Shown: positions 6,594-15,009 of the stretch, piece by piece
How the letters are laid out: every line of letters starts with the position of its first letter
How positions within the stretch are numbered: position 1 is the first letter of the stretch
Source: an uncultured Eubacteriales bacterium
GTDB taxonomy: Bacteria > Bacillota > Clostridia > Oscillospirales > Oscillospiraceae
NCBI GenBank assembly: GCA_900545925.1
Contig: URAZ01000062.1
Coordinates: 1 to 15,521, forward strand
Length of the DNA: 15,521 nucleotides
Reading direction: 5' to 3'
The notes under the pieces: model-generated
Seen by the model: the letters and a program-made list of their open reading frames with translations, nothing else
The model's database searches: none
Told to the model about the DNA's origin: nothing
Translations under genes and position numbers: made by a program

Positions 6594-6623
6594 GCGGTCG
6601 GCAGGCGAAATCCTGCCGACCGC
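6594..6623 (+). terminator. intercistronic hairpin between binding protein and permease genes
   Basis: GCGGTCGGCAGG (6594-6605) pairs perfectly with 6612-6623 across a 6-base loop, starting 15 bases after the binding-protein stop. There is no T-run, only scattered T further down, so partial termination or mRNA stabilisation is more likely than full stop. This arrangement commonly lets the binding protein be made in excess over the permeases. Confidence 0.6.
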
Positions 6624-6661
6624 ACTGGCATTTCATTTATCGCACCGATGGGAGGACTGAC

Positions 6662-7558
6662 ATGAAACATCATTCCAGCAGGCTGGGACGCAAAGAGGGC
6701 ATCGCAGGTCTGCTCCTCGTCACGCCGCAGATCATTTACTTTCTGGTCTTCTTTCTTCTGCCGCTTGGCATCTGCGTCTATGCGGGCTTTACCAACTGGA
6801 ACATCCTATCCCCGCTGCGAAAATTCGTTGGCCTGCGGAATTTTGACAAGCTGTTCTCCGACCCGAAGTTCTGGACGGCCTGCAAGAATACGCTTTATTA
6901 CCTCATTCCGATTCCGTTCTATCTGACGTTTGCGCTGGCGTTCGCGTACAGCTGCCACAAAAGGATTCTGGGCGAAAAAGTATTCCGTGTGCTCTACTAT
7001 CTTCCGTTCATCTCCTCCATCGTCGCGCTGACGCTGATTTGGAAGTGGCTGTTTAACGCGAAATACGGCCTTGTCAATCTGTTCTTAGGGCTGTTTGGTA
7101 TCGCCGGGCCGGACTGGCTGGGCGATCCAGTGTGGACGCGCCGGATGATCGTCATCATGATCAGCTGGAAAATGATCGGCATTATCTCCATCTACTATAT
7201 CGCAGCGCTGAAAAACGTTCCGTCCACCTATTATGAGGCGGCAAAGATCGACGGCGCTAGCTCTTGGCAGCAGTTTAAGCGAATCACGCTCCCATTGCTT
7301 ACGCCTACGACGTTTTATCTGATTGTCACCGGTATGATCGGCTCGCTCCAGACATTTTTGGAGGTCAACTTGTTTGCGCCGGACGGCGGACGCGGCTATG
7401 GCGTCGGCTCGATTGTGTTTTATATCTGGCAAAAGGCGTTCGACAGCAGCCAGATGGGATATGCCTGCGCGTGCGCCACGGTATTTGGCGTTGCGATGAT
7501 TATTCTGACTGCTGTTCAGTTCACTGTGTCCCGCAAATGGGTCTATGAGGGGGAATGA
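6662..7558 (+). CDS. ABC sugar importer permease 1 (CUT1, MalF/UgpA-like)
   Basis: This is one of two integral membrane subunits forming the sugar channel. The product is 298 residues, with ATG 6662 preceded by GGGAGG at a 6-base gap. A first hydrophobic segment at residues 16-40 (IAGLLLVTPQIIYFLVFFLL) follows a short basic tail. Further segments lie around 80-95, 110-130, 160-185, 210-235 and 270-290, fitting six transmembrane helices. The EAA loop that docks the ATPase is clear at 191-213 (YEAAKIDGAS, with E192 and G198, then RITLPLL). It is separated from the next permease by only 4 bases. Substrate is inferred from the context. Confidence 0.93.
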   Translation: MKHHSSRLGRKEGIAGLLLVTPQIIYFLVFFLLPLGICVYAGFTNWNILSPLRKFVGLRNFDKLFSDPKFWTACKNTLYYLIPIPFYLTFALAFAYSCHKRILGEKVFRVLYYLPFISSIVALTLIWKWLFNAKYGLVNLFLGLFGIAGPDWLGDPVWTRRMIVIMISWKMIGIISIYYIAALKNVPSTYYEAAKIDGASSWQQFKRITLPLLTPTTFYLIVTGMIGSLQTFLEVNLFAPDGGRGYGVGSIVFYIWQKAFDSSQMGYACACATVFGVAMIILTAVQFTVSRKWVYEGE

Positions 7559-7562
7559 GACA

Positions 7563-8402
7563 ATGGAAAAACGAAAAACCTCTCCCAAGCGTGTCATCGC
7601 ATTTATCATGCTGGTCATTGGCGCGTGCACCATGGTGCTGCCATTTTTATGGATGCTGTCTACGTCGCTGAAAGACGCAAATCTGGTCTATGCTATCCCA
7701 CCGCAGTGGATCCCGGATCCGGTGGACTGGGAAAATTACCGCGACATCTGGTCGGCGGCAAATCTGCTGAGCGGCATCAAAAACAGCTTGATCGTGACGG
7801 TTTTGGTGCTGCTATTCAGTACACTTTCATCCTCCATGGCGGCGTTTGCCTTTGCAAAGCTGAAATTCCCGGCAAAGCGCTTGATCTTTCTGATGCTGCT
7901 GTCTACGATGATGGTTCCGGCTGCGGTTCTATTTGTGCCGCAATATATCGTGTACACAAAGCTGCACTGGATCGATACGCTGCTGCCGCTCATCATTCCC
8001 GCGTCGCTGTGCAATATCAGCAATACGTTTTTCCTCCGGCAGTTCATGACCGGACTGCCGAGCGCCTATCTGGACGCGGCAAAAATTGACGGATGCAGCT
8101 ACTTCGGTGCCTATTGGCGCATTTTCCTGCCGCTCTGCAAACCCGCGATCATCACGAATGCCATCATGCTGTTTATGGCGACGTGGAACGATTACATGAA
8201 CCCGATGATCTTTATCCACAGCGACAAACGCCAGACCATTCAGGTGGCGATTGCCATGATGAGCTCGCACTATGAGCAGCAGACGGATATCCCGCTGGTT
8301 ATGGCGGCGTCGCTGATTGCGCTGCTGCCGGTGCTGATTTTGTTCATCACCTGCCAGAAATACTTTGTAGACTCCGTTGCCATTACCGGCGTGAAAGGAT
8401 AA
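7563..8402 (+). CDS. ABC sugar importer permease 2 (CUT1, MalG/UgpE-like)
   Basis: This is the second membrane subunit of the importer, 279 residues. ATG 7563 is preferred over the in-frame ATG 7545, because the purine-rich AGGGGGA at 7548-7554 is then correctly placed and the gene no longer overlaps its neighbour. Hydrophobic segments lie near residues 10-32, 70-95, 105-130, 140-160, 185-205 and 245-265. The EAA-type loop is at 169-191 (YLDAAKIDGCSYFGAYWRI, with G177), with the usual Glu replaced by Asp. No ATP-binding gene follows, as is common for CUT1 systems that share a multitask MsmX/MsmK ATPase. It is followed 3 bases later by the GH43 gene. Confidence 0.93.
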   Translation: MEKRKTSPKRVIAFIMLVIGACTMVLPFLWMLSTSLKDANLVYAIPPQWIPDPVDWENYRDIWSAANLLSGIKNSLIVTVLVLLFSTLSSSMAAFAFAKLKFPAKRLIFLMLLSTMMVPAAVLFVPQYIVYTKLHWIDTLLPLIIPASLCNISNTFFLRQFMTGLPSAYLDAAKIDGCSYFGAYWRIFLPLCKPAIITNAIMLFMATWNDYMNPMIFIHSDKRQTIQVAIAMMSSHYEQQTDIPLVMAASLIALLPVLILFITCQKYFVDSVAITGVKG

Positions 8403-8405
8403 CGC

Positions 8406-10421
8406 ATGACAACGTATCAAAATCCCATTCAGAAGCACGGAGATTTTGCCGATCCGTTTGTGCTTCGTTTCAATGGACGCTATTACTTATATTGTACCAA
8501 CCCCGGTGTGCGCTGCTGGCAGTCGGACGATCTGTTGCATTGGACGATGATGGGTGAGGTCGTACCAGAGGATGAGTTTCCGGGACTGGTGCCTTTTGCG
8601 CCAGAAGTCGTGTACGAAAACGGCTGGTTTTATATGTATACCTCGCCGCATGGCCTTGGACACTACGTTCTGCGCAGCGATTCACCGCTCGGCCCGTTTC
8701 GGAAGATCACGCCGAATATCGGCCATGCCATCGATTTTTCCATTTTCATTGACGACGACGGCGCGTGGTACGCCTATTGGGCGGACGACCGCGGGATCCT
8801 TGGCTGCCGTATGGTGTCGCCCACGGAATTTGGTACACCGCAGTACATCGGTGCGTATCTGCATGGCTGGACGGAAGGCCCGTTCGTCGTCAAGCGCGAC
8901 GGGATGTACCATCTGACCTACACTGGAAACCACTTTCTCTCCAAAGGATACCGCATCCACGGCACGTCGGCGGCGCATCCGCTGGGGCCGTTCACGGACT
9001 ATGACCACAATCCGCTTGCTGTCCGGACGGAGGGCGCAGTGGTCGGCCTTGGCCACAGCAGCACGGTCGGCGGCCCCGATTTGATGAGCGACTGGACGTT
9101 CTACCACAATCTGAACCCAGACAAGACGCGAGATCTTGACCTTGACCGCGTTCTGTTCCACGGGAGCGACAGCTTCCTGCTTGGGCCGACCACCGCGCCG
9201 ATGCCGGCGCCCAAGCGCCCGGATTATCAGGATCTCTTTACCGCCGAAGCAGGCGAAGAATGGCGGATGGAAACAGGCAGCTGGCGTGTGGAAAATGAAT
9301 TCCGTGTGAGCAATGGCGCGATTCGTACCGCCTGCGTGCATCTGCTGCCGGAGCACGGCGCGGCGGAGCTGCACGTTGCTGCCGCATCGGAAGAAACCGA
9401 AGCATATGGAATCTTCATCACTGGGCAGACGCTCTCGATTTGCCGAAAGGCAAACCAAATTCGGCTGCTGGACGCGGATGGAGCGACGCGCTGGAAGATG
9501 GCGCTGCCCGAAGGCTTCCGCCATGACGCGCTGCACTGCCTGACCCTCCGCTGGGACAAAAACAGTACCGTGCATCTGGACCATCTGCTGCTGCACGGCT
9601 TGACGCTTTCGCTGCCGGAGACGCACATCGGCTATTTCGCCGACGGCGCGGCGCGCTTCGGAAGTGTCACGATCTCTGGCGTTACAGACCTGCTCTGCGT
9701 CCCAACGCAGACGCTTGTCCCGGCGCTCTCGGTGTTTTCGCTTGCCGTACCCACCGATGGCGCATACCTGTGTACGCTTTACGGACAAAGCGACATACCG
9801 GTACGGCTGCGCGTCGACGGCGAAGAAGCTTTGCCGCAGTGTGAAACCGACAACATCGCAACCTTCCGCCTGACACTTTCCACCGGACTGCATGACGTGC
9901 AGATTTCCTGCATGGAGAACTGCCGCATCCGCTTCGACCCGTTGGACACCATACAGGAAGAGACACTGACCGCGTCCATGGAGCGCTGGGACAAGCAGAC
10001 CGGGAAAATTCGCTTCTCGGATGCAGAAATCCATGCGCACCTCTGCCCACGCGAATGCGGCGACGGCTGGGAAGCCGGAATCCTGCTTCGCGCGCAGAAT
10101 CTTGCGAACGGCGGCGAGGGCAACGACAAGCAGCTCGGCACAAACTTCTTCGTCGGCTACCGCGTTGCAGTTTGCAATGAACAGGTGCGCCTTTATAAGC
10201 ACAGCTATGACGAGGTGCTGCTTGCGTCCGCACCCCTTCCGGTACAGCCGGAATACGACCTGACTGTGCGCTGCATTGCAGACACTATCACCGTTTCCTC
10301 TGGCGGCACGGAGCTGCTGTCCTATGTGGACACGAATCCAATTATGACCGGCTGTGCCGGACTGCATTGCCGAAACTGTAATATCAAGCTATCCACAATA
10401 TCAGTCAGAAACCACTTGTAA
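8406..10421 (+). CDS. cytoplasmic GH43-type glycoside hydrolase with beta-sandwich C-terminal region
   Basis: This inverting glycosidase probably acts on imported arabino- or xylo-oligosaccharides (exo-arabinofuranosidase or xylosidase type). The product is 671 residues with no signal peptide. Residues 10-270 form the five-bladed GH43 propeller: general base D16 in FADPF, FAPEVVYENGWFYMY at 64-78, pKa-modulating D110 in AIDFSIFIDDDG, general acid E157 in TEGPF and the conserved GLGHSS (H217). Residues 285-430 and 525-671 look like two concanavalin-type beta-sandwiches, for example GWEAGILLRAQN and YDLTVRCIADTITVSSGG. Domain limits are approximate. The start lies 3 bases after permease 2, so it is translated as part of the same operon. 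The exact substrate cannot be told from sequence, since GH43 subfamilies mix arabinofuranosidases, xylosidases and galactosidases. Confidence 0.9.
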   Translation: MTTYQNPIQKHGDFADPFVLRFNGRYYLYCTNPGVRCWQSDDLLHWTMMGEVVPEDEFPGLVPFAPEVVYENGWFYMYTSPHGLGHYVLRSDSPLGPFRKITPNIGHAIDFSIFIDDDGAWYAYWADDRGILGCRMVSPTEFGTPQYIGAYLHGWTEGPFVVKRDGMYHLTYTGNHFLSKGYRIHGTSAAHPLGPFTDYDHNPLAVRTEGAVVGLGHSSTVGGPDLMSDWTFYHNLNPDKTRDLDLDRVLFHGSDSFLLGPTTAPMPAPKRPDYQDLFTAEAGEEWRMETGSWRVENEFRVSNGAIRTACVHLLPEHGAAELHVAAASEETEAYGIFITGQTLSICRKANQIRLLDADGATRWKMALPEGFRHDALHCLTLRWDKNSTVHLDHLLLHGLTLSLPETHIGYFADGAARFGSVTISGVTDLLCVPTQTLVPALSVFSLAVPTDGAYLCTLYGQSDIPVRLRVDGEEALPQCETDNIATFRLTLSTGLHDVQISCMENCRIRFDPLDTIQEETLTASMERWDKQTGKIRFSDAEIHAHLCPRECGDGWEAGILLRAQNLANGGEGNDKQLGTNFFVGYRVAVCNEQVRLYKHSYDEVLLASAPLPVQPEYDLTVRCIADTITVSSGGTELLSYVDTNPIMTGCAGLHCRNCNIKLSTISVRNHL

Positions 10422-10446
10422 TGCAATGGAAGATAGGAGGACATTT

Positions 10447-12474
10447 ATGAAAAGAACATATAAGCATATTGTTGCAGTAGTGTTATCTCTCATCCTCATC
10501 GCATCGTTCTTTGTTCTTCCAGCCGCAGCTATGGATGCAGCTGGAACCGGTTTCTTTGGAAACGTAATAGATGACAAGTGCTTTTATGAACGAGCTGTCA
10601 AGCTCCCAAATGGCGATCTTTTGGCAACTTGGTGCCGCGAATTTCCAATCAAAACAAATTGGTCCGGGATGAAAAGTTATATCTTTTTCAAAAGCAGTGA
10701 TAACGGATCTTCGTGGTTACCATATAGTTCGTTAGACCCGAGCAATTACGATGGATTATCTCGCGATAAAACAGGAATGCCCGGATTGTATGTACTCCCG
10801 CAGGCCGTTGGGGAGTATCCGGCCGGTACAATTTTGTTTGCTGTATCTGATTGGGATAAAAATGCGCAGTATTGTATTCATATTTGGCGCAGCACAGATA
10901 ACGGCGCAACTTGGCAGCGGCATGGTGATTTGGCTGCGCGTGGGACAGACGGCGCAACCGTCTGGGAACCGGAATTTATCATTAGCAGTGACGGCAAACT
11001 GGTGTGCTACTATTCCGATGAACGTCAGCCGGGATATGATCAGTGCTTGGCGCTTGAAACGTCAAATGATGGTGGACGCACATGGGGGAATTATACAACG
11101 ATTGTTGGCACTTGCGATCCAACATGGGTTCGCGGTGTTGATCCGTCCATGTGGCGGCCGGGAATGCCGCGCGTAGCAAAGCTGCCGAATGGGACTTACT
11201 TCTTGTCCTATGAGAACATTGCAGTTAAGAACAACGGCATTATTACTTGCCGGACGTCATCCGACGGAATTCATTGGGGCGGCAAGGCAGACTTGGGAAC
11301 CTCGGTTATAACAAGCGATGGTTTTTCTGCCTATCAATGCCCGATGATTGCCTGCATTGACGATGGGAGCGCAAATGGACGTATCATTCTCCGTGGAATG
11401 AACGATAATTGTTCACCAAGTCAATGCTTTACTTCCACGGATGCGGGCCAGACATGGTCATTGATTGATGCGCCCTTGACGGCTATTCGGAATGAAGATT
11501 ACGGAAGTTCTTGGAGTGGTACATTCATTGCCGACGGGAATCGGTTGTTTGAGCTGAATAACGCTTATCTTGGAAAATACAACGAGATTCGCTGCGGTGT
11601 TGGATATGTGTACGGCTCGCAACTGATTGTGTCAAATGCAGACTATCGCCTTGTAAATGAAGCAACTGGCTATTGCATTGACGATGCCGCTGGCTCCATG
11701 GAGTGGGGAAATGAATTGATTTTATGGCGTGCGAATGGCCTTGGCACGCAGCAGTGGCATACGGATAATGTGACCGGCGAATATTTCAATCTGGTTTGCA
11801 ATTACAGTGGTCTTGCACTTGATAACCCATCAGGATCTACGGCCGCAGGAACGCGTATGGTGCAATGGGATGTAAACCGTGCGCCGGCGCAGCAGTGGCG
11901 ATTTGTTCCTTGCGAAAATGGCGCATTCCGGATTCAAAATGCATATAGCGGATTGTATCTTGACACCGAAAATCAATCCACAGCAGAACATGCAAATCTG
12001 GTACAATCCGCTTGGAACACCAGTGCGACGCAAAAATGGCGCGTAGAGCGAGTATACGAAGTTGCACGGCTTCGCTCCAGCAATATCTCGGATTGTCATG
12101 TGTATCATGATGCGTCGAACAAACTTTTAATTGCCAACAAATCTACGACGATGCTTCTATCTGCGTCACAGTGGAAAGTCGTACCGGGACTGGCTGACAC
12201 AGGGATTTCTTTGATGTCAGTCGATCAACCGGGGTATTATTTAAGGCACTTCGAGGGGAAAATCATTCTTTCAAAGGATGATGGCAGCAATCTTTTCAAG
12301 CAGGACGCTACTTGGATTCAGCATCGTGCTTTGGACGGCTCGAATGGCGTTTCGTTCGAATCCGTCAATTTCCCCGGACAATATATTCGTCATTACGATA
12401 GTTACTTGAGAATTTCGCCAATTTCCACCACAATAGAAAAAGGCGATGCCTCGTTTGTGATGACAATGCAATAA
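10447..12474 (+). CDS. secreted GH93-like exo-1,5-alpha-L-arabinanase with CBM13 and CBM42 modules
   Basis: This is the only clearly secreted enzyme of the locus and probably releases short arabino-oligosaccharides from arabinan outside the cell. ATG 10447 follows AGGAGG at a 6-base gap and gives a 675-residue product with a signal peptide cleaved after about residue 28 (PAAA). Residues 30-395 are a sialidase-like propeller with BNR/Asp-box motifs (SSDNGSSW, STDNGATW, TSNDGGRTW, STDAGQTW). VWEPEF (E174) and YFLSYEN (E256) resemble the catalytic regions of GH93 arabinanases; the catalytic role is from memory. Residues 398-538 are a ricin-type trefoil (CBM13) with three Q-x-W motifs (QQW, QQW, QKW). 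Residues 545-675 are an AbfB/CBM42 arabinofuranose-binding module (SVDQPGYYLRH, SVNFPGQYIRH). It is more AT-rich than its neighbours, so it was probably acquired separately. A sialidase is a weaker alternative. Confidence 0.88.
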   Translation: MKRTYKHIVAVVLSLILIASFFVLPAAAMDAAGTGFFGNVIDDKCFYERAVKLPNGDLLATWCREFPIKTNWSGMKSYIFFKSSDNGSSWLPYSSLDPSNYDGLSRDKTGMPGLYVLPQAVGEYPAGTILFAVSDWDKNAQYCIHIWRSTDNGATWQRHGDLAARGTDGATVWEPEFIISSDGKLVCYYSDERQPGYDQCLALETSNDGGRTWGNYTTIVGTCDPTWVRGVDPSMWRPGMPRVAKLPNGTYFLSYENIAVKNNGIITCRTSSDGIHWGGKADLGTSVITSDGFSAYQCPMIACIDDGSANGRIILRGMNDNCSPSQCFTSTDAGQTWSLIDAPLTAIRNEDYGSSWSGTFIADGNRLFELNNAYLGKYNEIRCGVGYVYGSQLIVSNADYRLVNEATGYCIDDAAGSMEWGNELILWRANGLGTQQWHTDNVTGEYFNLVCNYSGLALDNPSGSTAAGTRMVQWDVNRAPAQQWRFVPCENGAFRIQNAYSGLYLDTENQSTAEHANLVQSAWNTSATQKWRVERVYEVARLRSSNISDCHVYHDASNKLLIANKSTTMLLSASQWKVVPGLADTGISLMSVDQPGYYLRHFEGKIILSKDDGSNLFKQDATWIQHRALDGSNGVSFESVNFPGQYIRHYDSYLRISPISTTIEKGDASFVMTMQ

Positions 12475-12488
12475 AAGGAAGGCAATCC

Positions 12489-14240
12489 ATGAATCAAATT
12501 CCAAGACCTGAATACCCACGGCCGGATTTTCAGCGGGAAAAGTGGCTCCCGCTGAACGGCGAATGGGATTTTTCCTTTGACGAACCAATTTTTGACCAGA
12601 AAATTCTAGTTCCATTTGCGTGTGAAACGAAACTTTCCGGCATTCACGACACCAGCTTTCACAATGCTGTCTGGTATCGCCGCAGCTTTTCACTGCCGGA
12701 GCCGATGCATGACAGACAGATATTGCTGCACTTCGGCGCGGTAGACTACACTTGCCGCCTGTGGGTGAACGACCAGTTTATTCGGGAACACACCGGTGGA
12801 CAGTGCGGCTTCTCTGCCGATATTACCGACGCGCTGAACGCCTCCGGTGAGAATGTCATTGTTCTGGAGGCGCGGGATGATCCCGCCGATCTGGAAATGC
12901 CGCGCGGCAAGCAGTATTGGAAGCCGGAGTCCGAGAGTATTTTCTACACACGCACGACCGGCATTTGGCAGAGCGTCTGGCTGGAAGCTGTTTCGCCGAT
13001 GCACCTGTGCTCCTGCCGGATCACGCCGCTGTTTGACGAGCGCAGCGTCCGCTTTTCGTATGCGCTCAGTGCCGCGCCGCAGCACGTGACACTGACGGCG
13101 GAGATCACGTTCCGAGGGAAAACGGCGGGCGCAGTCAGTGTAACGCCCACGTCTGCGCGCGGCGCGTTTGACTGGCAGATCGACCAGTCGGCGCTATCGG
13201 CGTGGAACTATCAGGAGGACCTCGTCTGGACACCGGAGCAGCCGAACCTGTTCGATGTGACCTTCCGCATCCTTGAACATGGGTGTGAGGTGGATGCCGT
13301 ACAGTCCTACTTCGGAATGCGCAAGGTATCCATACAAAACGGGCAATTTCTGTTGAACAACCGTCCCTATTATCAGAAGCTGGTGCTCGATCAAGGCTAC
13401 TGGCCAGAATCGCTGCTGACCGCACCATCGGACGAAGCGTTCATTCGGGATATTGAGCTGACAAAAGCGATGGGATTCAACGGCGTTCGCAAGCACCAAA
13501 AGGTGGAGGATCCGCGCTATCTCTATCATGCTGACCGCATGGGCCTGCTTGTCTGGGGCGAGATCGGCGCCGCCTATCTCTACTCTGAGCAGTATGCCGA
13601 CCGCATCTACCGCGAATGGCTGGACGTGCTTCGGCGCGACTATAACCACCCCTGCATCGTCGTCTGGACGCCGCTGAACGAATCGTGGGGTGTCCAAGAA
13701 ATTGAGACCGATCCGCGCCAGCAGGCGCACAGCGAGGCAATGGTCGCAATCACAAAATCTATGGACACCACGCGCCTAGTGGTTGATAACGACGGTTGGG
13801 AGCACACAAACGGCGATTTGCTGACCATTCACGACTATTCGCCGAGCGGTGAGATGCTGCGCGCACACCTTGGCAGCATGGACACAATTCTCGCGCTGCG
13901 CCCTGCACAACGCGCACTGTTTGTAGGCAGGCATGCGTATGCCGGACAGCCGATTTTGCTGTCGGAATTTGGCGGCGTGAAGTTTGTGCCGGGCACAGAA
14001 GCACAGCACTCGTGGGGTTACTGCGAGGCAGATTCCTGCGCCGCATTCGCAGGAAAGCTCCGGGAGCTGTTTGATGCGGTGCGCGCCTGTCCGTTGGTGG
14101 ATGGATACTGCTACACGCAGCTGACAGACGTGGAGACGGAGCAAAACGGCCTGCTCACTTATGACCGCACACCGAAGCTGCCGCTTGAAACCATTTGCGC
14201 AATTCTGAACGGGAGGACGAATGAACATGAAAACCTGTAA
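12489..14240 (+). CDS. cytoplasmic GH2 family glycoside hydrolase
   Basis: This retaining glycosidase of the beta-galactosidase/beta-glucuronidase superfamily has 583 residues. AAGGAAGG precedes ATG 12489. Residues 10-165 are the sugar-binding jelly-roll (PLNGEWDFSFD, WYRRSFSLP, VDYTCRLWVND), about 170-280 the immunoglobulin-like sandwich (ending at YFGMRKV), and 285-575 the TIM barrel. The acid/base E398 is in PLNES and the nucleophile E493 in LLSEFGG, so the enzyme looks active. There is no signal peptide. At about 580 residues it is a compact GH2. GH2 enzymes include beta-galactosidases, beta-glucuronidases and alpha-L-arabinopyranosidases. Within this locus, removal of galactose, uronic acid or arabinose decorations from imported pectic side-chain fragments is plausible, but the substrate is not determinable here. 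Its last 20 bases overlap the next gene. Confidence 0.92.
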   Translation: MNQIPRPEYPRPDFQREKWLPLNGEWDFSFDEPIFDQKILVPFACETKLSGIHDTSFHNAVWYRRSFSLPEPMHDRQILLHFGAVDYTCRLWVNDQFIREHTGGQCGFSADITDALNASGENVIVLEARDDPADLEMPRGKQYWKPESESIFYTRTTGIWQSVWLEAVSPMHLCSCRITPLFDERSVRFSYALSAAPQHVTLTAEITFRGKTAGAVSVTPTSARGAFDWQIDQSALSAWNYQEDLVWTPEQPNLFDVTFRILEHGCEVDAVQSYFGMRKVSIQNGQFLLNNRPYYQKLVLDQGYWPESLLTAPSDEAFIRDIELTKAMGFNGVRKHQKVEDPRYLYHADRMGLLVWGEIGAAYLYSEQYADRIYREWLDVLRRDYNHPCIVVWTPLNESWGVQEIETDPRQQAHSEAMVAITKSMDTTRLVVDNDGWEHTNGDLLTIHDYSPSGEMLRAHLGSMDTILALRPAQRALFVGRHAYAGQPILLSEFGGVKFVPGTEAQHSWGYCEADSCAAFAGKLRELFDAVRACPLVDGYCYTQLTDVETEQNGLLTYDRTPKLPLETICAILNGRTNEHENL

Positions 14241-14844
14241 GCTGCTGTTTCAGGGTGACAGCATTACGGATGCCGACCGCGTCCGCGAAAATCCGCTGGA
14301 TCTTGGTACTGGCTATCCCTATTACGCCGCCCAGCTTCTGCGCGCGCAGCACCCGGATGTTGATTTCACGTTCTGGAACCGCGGCATCGGCTGCGACGAA
14401 ACGCAGCATCTGCTCGCAAGAATCGAACCGGATCTGATCGCACTGCAGCCGGACGTGGTGTCGCTGCTGATTGGCATCAATGACACATGGCACCACGCGG
14501 ACGCACGGGACTGGATGCCGCTGTCCGTATTTGAAGCACGCTATCGTCAGGTACTGGAGCGCATTCGTAACGAGACAAAAGCGAAGCTCATGGTGATCGA
14601 GCAGTATCTGTTCCCAGTCCCTGACAAAACGTATTTTGCGGAGGATCTCGCGCCGAAGCAGGCATGCGTCCGTGCACTGGCCAAGGAATATGCCGACGTA
14701 TTTCTCCCAGCACATGAGCTCGCACAGCAGGCTGCTGCCGCGCGCGGCAGCGACACATTTACGGCCGATGGTGTGCATCTGAATGAAACCGGCGCACGTT
14801 GGCTGGCGGAAACTTATGCAAAAGCGATTGCGCCGCTGCTTTGA
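14221..14844 (+). CDS. SGNH/GDSL-family esterase
   Basis: This small SGNH-fold hydrolase has 207 residues and probably removes acyl groups from imported oligosaccharides. The four conserved blocks are visible: GDSIT with nucleophile S14, the block II Gly in NRGIGCDET, the block III Asn in GINDTW, and the D183-x-x-H186 pair in DGVHLNETG. There is no signal peptide, so it acts in the cytoplasm. The start at ATG 14221 has GGGAGG at 14211-14216, inside the GH2 gene; an alternative is ATG 14227. The 20-base overlap with GH2 points to translational coupling, and the pair may work on the same oligosaccharide. SGNH enzymes in such loci are often acetylxylan or rhamnogalacturonan acetylesterases, but acyl group and substrate here are inference. 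It is the last gene of the operon. Confidence 0.92.
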   Translation: MNMKTCKLLFQGDSITDADRVRENPLDLGTGYPYYAAQLLRAQHPDVDFTFWNRGIGCDETQHLLARIEPDLIALQPDVVSLLIGINDTWHHADARDWMPLSVFEARYRQVLERIRNETKAKLMVIEQYLFPVPDKTYFAEDLAPKQACVRALAKEYADVFLPAHELAQQAAAARGSDTFTADGVHLNETGARWLAETYAKAIAPLL

Positions 14845-14917
14845 GGCTCGAAAGTAAAGCACAGGCGCAAGATGTCTCTGTCACGATACGATCAGAGTGG
14901 AAAACGAAATATAAATT

Positions 14918-14960
14918 GAAACCGGCAACGGGAGCAAATGCTCCTGTTGCCGGTTTCTTA
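14918..14960. terminator. strong terminator at the end of the operon
   Basis: GAAACCGGCAACGGGAGCA (14918-14936) pairs with 14939-14957 through about 19 bp, including one G-U pair, with a minimal loop. The stem ends in GGTTTCTTATAT on the plus strand and in GGTTTCAATTTA on the minus strand, so it could act in both directions. It lies 73 bases after the SGNH stop. Confidence 0.85.
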
Positions 14961-15009
14961 TATGACCGTCGCCAAAGCCGGGCGGTGGTCATTTTGCGTT
15001 CCCAAAATA

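Noticed and set aside
5134..6636. 500-residue open frame on the minus strand
   Set aside because: It lies opposite the clear sugar-binding lipoprotein gene, has a low-complexity Arg/Val/Ala-rich composition and has no ribosome site; a shadow of the GC-rich coding strand.
8682..10367. 561-residue open frame on the minus strand
   Set aside because: It is antisense to the GH43 gene, with Arg/Ala/Gln-rich composition and no recognisable motif.
10354..10446. Longer start for the GH93-like protein at 10354
   Set aside because: It would overlap the GH43 gene and bury the signal peptide 31 residues inside; ATG 10447 has an AGGAGG site and begins directly with the signal peptide.
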